From Hufsiella arboris (GTDB lineage: Bacteria; Bacteroidota; Bacteroidia; Sphingobacteriales; Sphingobacteriaceae), in NCBI RefSeq assembly GCF_009834875.1, contig NZ_WVHT01000007.1, forward strand, positions 186,001-250,000: a DNA stretch of 64,000 nt, read 5' to 3'. The position numbers were made by a program, and so were the translations under genes. Below are positions 60,975 to 64,000 of this stretch, in pieces (position 1 is the first letter of the stretch; the number at the start of each line of letters is the position of its first letter). The notes beneath the pieces were generated by a model. It did no database searches. It saw nothing but the letters and a program-made list of their open reading frames with translations, and was not told the origin of the DNA.

Positions 60975-61904
60975 ATGCTACTTAAAGATAATATACCGGT
61001 AAGCTACGTTTTCGGTAAGATCAGGAAGGAAATCGCCGTCCTCACTATTTATTCGATTGCCGTTTATGCCGCTCATACCTACTATGGATTTCCCGGCGTT
61101 TCGATTCCTATTGCGGTTCCGGCGATTTTGGGAACTATCATATCGTTATTGCTTGCCTTCCGGTCAAACCAGGCGTACGACCGTTGGTGGGAAGCAAGAA
61201 CCCTTTGGGGAGCGATTGTGAATGATTCGCGTTCATTCGCCCGGCAGGTCTTGTCGTTTATCGATAACTCTTATGATGAAGAGAATAAGCACGCAATGAA
61301 AGAGCGCTTGATTAAAAGACAAATCGCCTGGTGCTATAGCCTTAGTCAGCAATTGCGCGGGCAAAATGCTCATCAAAGTTTAAAAAACTACATTTCAGAA
61401 GAAGAGAATTCAGCGCTTAAGAAATTAAAAAATGTACCGCTGGCATTGATGGAACAGCATGCTAATGACCTGCGTCTGCTGCTTCGCATGAACTGGATCA
61501 ATGAATATCAGCAGGTAGCTATGGATGAAACGCTTACACGTTTCTCGAATGCAATGGGCGGTTGTGAGCGGATAAAAAATACGGTGTTCCCTGCGACATA
61601 CAGCGTTTATATTCACTTTTTAGTTATACTTTTTGTGATGCTTTTACCTTTCGGGCTGATCGAATCTTTTGGTGTATTTCAAGTTCCGCTGGTTGTGGCC
61701 ATTTCATCGTCCTTCTTTTTGATTGAAAAGATGGCCATTCATCTCCAGGATCCATTCGAAAATAAGCCTACAGATACGCCAACTACGACGATCAGCCGGA
61801 AGATCGAGGAAGATTTAAGAGAATTGCTTAAGGATGAGTACGCCAGGGACGTTGAAGTGCCTTCAGCATCATCCAGGAAACAAGTTATGTTTTATATTTT
61901 GTAA
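60975..61904 (+). CDS. Bestrophin-family anion channel
   Basis: A 309-residue inner-membrane protein of the bestrophin family (bacterial homologues form pentameric ion channels). The FRSNQAYDRWWEARTLWGAIVNDSRSFARQVL segment (about residues 56-87) is the family signature, and PFGLIESFGVFQVPLVVAISSSFFLIEKMAIHLQDPFENKPTD (about 220-262) follows. Four hydrophobic stretches are visible. It is likely co-transcribed with the USP-like gene and ended by a strong hairpin. Role in ion homeostasis under stress is inferred from its partner genes. Confidence 0.93.
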   Translation: MLLKDNIPVSYVFGKIRKEIAVLTIYSIAVYAAHTYYGFPGVSIPIAVPAILGTIISLLLAFRSNQAYDRWWEARTLWGAIVNDSRSFARQVLSFIDNSYDEENKHAMKERLIKRQIAWCYSLSQQLRGQNAHQSLKNYISEEENSALKKLKNVPLALMEQHANDLRLLLRMNWINEYQQVAMDETLTRFSNAMGGCERIKNTVFPATYSVYIHFLVILFVMLLPFGLIESFGVFQVPLVVAISSSFFLIEKMAIHLQDPFENKPTDTPTTTISRKIEEDLRELLKDEYARDVEVPSASSRKQVMFYIL

Positions 61905-61927
61905 GGTTGATTTAGTTAGTTAGTGTT

Positions 61928-61956
61928 CCCGGCAAATCTGATTTGCCGGGTTTTTT
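61928..61956. terminator. Terminator between convergent genes
   Basis: A 10-bp perfect stem (CCCGGCAAAT 61928-61937 with ATTTGCCGGG 61941-61950), a 3-nt loop and six T residues (61951-61956). It serves the bestrophin gene; the minus-strand haloperoxidase gene stops at its T run. Confidence 0.92.
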
Positions 61957-63298
61957 ATTTTAATACCGCGATGTCCGTATTTCGACTTCTGGTATTTAAG
62001 CGTTGCGAAATATAAAGTCCGATTTCATTGCCTTCAGATAATCCGTTCCTGATCGACGACATATAGTGTATGCCGCCGTAAAAGCGACTGATAGCAGCTT
62101 CCTGCGCGGCATGATCAAAGGATTTAAATTTCCTCGGCGGCAGTTTAAATTCGGTTTCTGTTGAATCAGTAAAAGCAAAATTATTACCGAATAATTTTGC
62201 TAAAACAACCGCCGATGCAGCCGAAATAACACTGTGGCCACTTGTGTATTCGGGAAATGGCGGTGTTTGAAGAAGCGGTGCCCATTTTTGATCGATGTAC
62301 TGATTAATTACGGTTTCAGGTCTGATGGCCTTACTGCGGTACTTTTCATGCCAGCAGCCGATGAATGCATCGGCCAAAGTTATCGACAACCTGGCGTAAG
62401 CCTCTGCGGAACGCACAAAATCCGCATTTTGCCGCTTGCAGGCCAGTCGGGTAATATTAATCCAATGACCGCCGGGAGAGATTTTTTTCGAAGCGTACAT
62501 CACATGTCCGTTGATATTTAGCTTAAACGGGTTACAATCCCAGAAATTGGCTATTTCGGTTTGCAGGGACGTTGCTTGTGCCACTACATGGTACACGTCT
62601 AAAACTTCATGGTAAAATGGGCTGCTTTTATCCATTGAAAAAGGAAACGGCGGCGTAGGCTTAAATTGTTGAGCCGAGTCAATAATGAACGTGCGGATTT
62701 TGTTCCAGTGAGGCTCCACAGCTCGCATATATCCCGGCGGCGTCGGCTTCCAACTCGCTGAATCATCTTTCACCGTGTATTTTGGCAGCGAGCGGGTTTG
62801 CTTATAATTGTCTGATTTTGACCATTTAATTACATGCTGAGCTACCTGGTTTCCAAACTCCAGTGAATTGTTAAATACCTCATCAGGCATTCCGGTTTCT
62901 TTAAACTCATTTAAAATTTGCTCTTTAAATTGGTCAACCCGTCCTTCAGACAAAACCATCGTCTTGCCTACCGTTAAAATTGCGTTGACTGCGGCCAGCT
63001 GAAAAGCATATTTCTTGTTTTTATCGGGCTGTGGAAAAGCCGTTAAGCCATGTGCCTGGCCCGCAAGAGAACGATATGCCGGATTGTCGTGGATTGCTGC
63101 TTCATAGCCGGCAATGTTGATATAAGCGTAAGTACGGCTGGCAACAGGAGGGGAGTAAATGTCGTGTACCATCACATCAGTCATCAACTTAACCGATCTG
63201 TGCAAAAATTCAGGATTGCTTGACTCTTTTTTCCAATCGTTTGTTTTGCAGCAATTCAGACATAAGATGACAAGCAAAAAGAAGGGCGAAAATTTCAT
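61955..63298 (-). CDS. Vanadium-dependent haloperoxidase-like (PAP2 superfamily) lipoprotein
   Basis: A 447-residue exported protein of the PAP2/vanadium haloperoxidase fold. The conserved phosphate/vanadate-binding motifs are PFPEYTSGHSVISAASAVVL (SGH) and AISRFYGGIHYMSSIRNGLSEG (SRFYGGIH-type), about 50 residues apart. The start at ATG 63298 gives a signal peptide with lipobox-like LNCC; the frame runs further to 63430 but that would add 44 unlikely residues. It is divergent from an FG-GAP/VCBS lipoprotein gene, a pairing seen in Bacteroidota. Halogenation or phosphatase activity is not shown by sequence alone. Confidence 0.88.
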   Translation of the reverse strand: MKFSPFFLLVILCLNCCKTNDWKKESSNPEFLHRSVKLMTDVMVHDIYSPPVASRTYAYINIAGYEAAIHDNPAYRSLAGQAHGLTAFPQPDKNKKYAFQLAAVNAILTVGKTMVLSEGRVDQFKEQILNEFKETGMPDEVFNNSLEFGNQVAQHVIKWSKSDNYKQTRSLPKYTVKDDSASWKPTPPGYMRAVEPHWNKIRTFIIDSAQQFKPTPPFPFSMDKSSPFYHEVLDVYHVVAQATSLQTEIANFWDCNPFKLNINGHVMYASKKISPGGHWINITRLACKRQNADFVRSAEAYARLSITLADAFIGCWHEKYRSKAIRPETVINQYIDQKWAPLLQTPPFPEYTSGHSVISAASAVVLAKLFGNNFAFTDSTETEFKLPPRKFKSFDHAAQEAAISRFYGGIHYMSSIRNGLSEGNEIGLYISQRLNTRSRNTDIAVLK

Positions 63299-63327
63299 TA
63301 AGTGGTTTTGATTTCGAGGCTTACCCT

Positions 63328-63361
63328 CAAAATTAAAGAAATCTCTTTTATTTGTCACAAA
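63328..63361 (-). promoter_or_regulatory. Candidate promoter of the haloperoxidase gene
   Basis: On the minus strand TAATTTTG (63328-63335) matches TAnnTTTG, with a TTTG (63358-63361) 22 bp upstream, slightly longer than the usual spacer. Confidence 0.45.
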
Positions 63362-63454
63362 TACCAGTGATATTTCAGGTTTGAAAATTGATCTTAAAGT
63401 TCGCCCCGGTTTTAAGATATTAGAGAACATACTGACAAAACCTAACTAACCGTA

Positions 63455-64000
63455 ATGAATCAAATCTATAACCGAATTAATTTCGCGTGCTTTTTTCTGC
63501 TCGCGTTGATCTGCGGATGCTCAGGTAAAAAGGCAAATACACTTTTTAGATTGCTGCCATCATCAGAAACGGGCGTCACATTTACTAATACTATAACAGA
63601 GAGCGATACAACAAACATCTTAAACCAGGCAAATCTTTACAATGGCGGCGGCGTTGGTATCGGCGATTTCAATAATGATGGTTTGCCCGACATGTATTTC
63701 GCCGGCAATATGGTTTCAAATAAACTATATCTTAACAAGGGTTCGCTGAAATTTGACGATGTTACAGATGCCGCCGGTGTTGGCGGTGAGGGCAGATGGT
63801 GTACCGGTGTTTCAGTGGTCGATATAAATGCTGATGGATTACTGGATATTTATGTGTGTACATCGTTTCGTAAAGATGTAAAAAGACGAACCAATCTTCT
63901 GTATATTAACCAGGGCGTTAATAAAGAAGGGGTGCCAGCCTTTAAGGAATCCGCTCAAAGCTATGGGCTTGCAGATACGGGTTACAGCACACAGGCTGAA
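63455..64000 (+). CDS. FG-GAP/VCBS-repeat lipoprotein (3'-truncated by window edge)
   Basis: Open to the right edge: 182 codons from ATG 63455. A signal peptide ends in a lipobox-like ICGC (Cys at about residue 22). Then LPSSETGVTFTNTITESD and the FG-GAP/VCBS calcium-binding motifs GGGVGIGDFNNDGLPDMYFAGN and GVSVVDINADGLLDIYV, with LYLNKGSLKFDDVTDAAGV between them. This matches the N-terminus of CRTAC1/ASPIC-type surface proteins, usually about 1,100 residues. Divergent from the haloperoxidase gene. No stop seen, so the end and domain set are unknown. Confidence 0.9.
   Translation, partial: MNQIYNRINFACFFLLALICGCSGKKANTLFRLLPSSETGVTFTNTITESDTTNILNQANLYNGGGVGIGDFNNDGLPDMYFAGNMVSNKLYLNKGSLKFDDVTDAAGVGGEGRWCTGVSVVDINADGLLDIYVCTSFRKDVKRRTNLLYINQGVNKEGVPAFKESAQSYGLADTGYSTQAE

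Noticed and set aside
1-64000. tRNA, rRNA, complete IS elements, prophage genes
   Set aside because: Looked for acceptor/T-arm signatures, transposases, integrases and structural phage proteins; none recognised by eye. Short or divergent RNAs could be missed without a covariance search.

Overview
The window is chromosomal DNA from a member of the Bacteroidota, most likely family Sphingobacteriaceae (Mucilaginibacter/Pedobacter-like). This is inferred from FecR/SusC/SusD genes, PorP/SprF and gliding-motility C-terminal (CHU_C) proteins of the type IX secretion system (T9SS), a SpmA-SpmB fusion, DUF3857 transglutaminase-like pairs and Bacteroidota-type promoters (TTTG, then TAnnTTTG). No tRNA, rRNA, CRISPR array or complete insertion sequence was seen. 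Both ends cut genes: a FecR anti-sigma factor on the left and an FG-GAP/VCBS lipoprotein on the right.

Layout. 1-8.3 kb: nutrient-uptake locus (FecR, SusC with STN signalling domain, SusD, zinc metallohydrolase lipoprotein, DUF4302 lipoprotein). 8.4-15.5 kb, same strand: PorP/SprF, a T9SS type-B substrate, a 12-Ig-domain secreted protein and a small lipoprotein, closed by a strong terminator. 15.6-28.7 kb: small regulators and stress or detoxification genes (ArsR-SRPBCC pair, AraC regulator with a Tet(X)-like monooxygenase, Na+/H+ antiporter, OsmC, two DUF3857 proteins, VOC proteins, GlxA-type regulator, methionine aminopeptidase). 28.7-30.5 kb: an AT-rich accessory patch with an orphan gene, a frameshifted gene, an attC-like inverted repeat, a REP-like hairpin and an 11-copy 21-bp minisatellite. 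30.5-40 kb: GH92 glycosidase and two large CHU_C proteins, one frameshifted in a C run. 40-46.4 kb: housekeeping genes (SpmAB, M14 carboxypeptidase, yidC, pyrG). 46.7-56.6 kb: CDF transporter, VOC/AraC/DUF1569 genes, cydAB, MarR-MFS, an FAD oxidoreductase and an M28 peptidase. 56.7-64 kb: a second M28 peptidase, a two-component system, a USP-bestrophin pair, then a haloperoxidase divergent from the VCBS lipoprotein.

How genes work together. FecR plus the STN domain of SusC imply transenvelope signalling to an ECF sigma factor encoded to the left. The PorP/SprF next to a CHU_C protein fits a secretion/anchoring pair. Three TTCTAAT-like direct repeats at 11-bp period lie between the histidine kinase and the USP-bestrophin genes, just upstream of a -7-like element, suggesting that the two-component system controls its neighbours. 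The ArsR and MarR genes have palindromes embedded in their own promoters, consistent with autorepression.

Most notable unexplained structure: two 89-bp intergenic copies (32944-33032 and 42590-42678) that align without gaps, diverge in the middle, and keep a pairable stem including a compensatory G-C to A-T change. This is a candidate structured repeat or RNA family. All family names come from reading protein sequence by eye; no database search was run.
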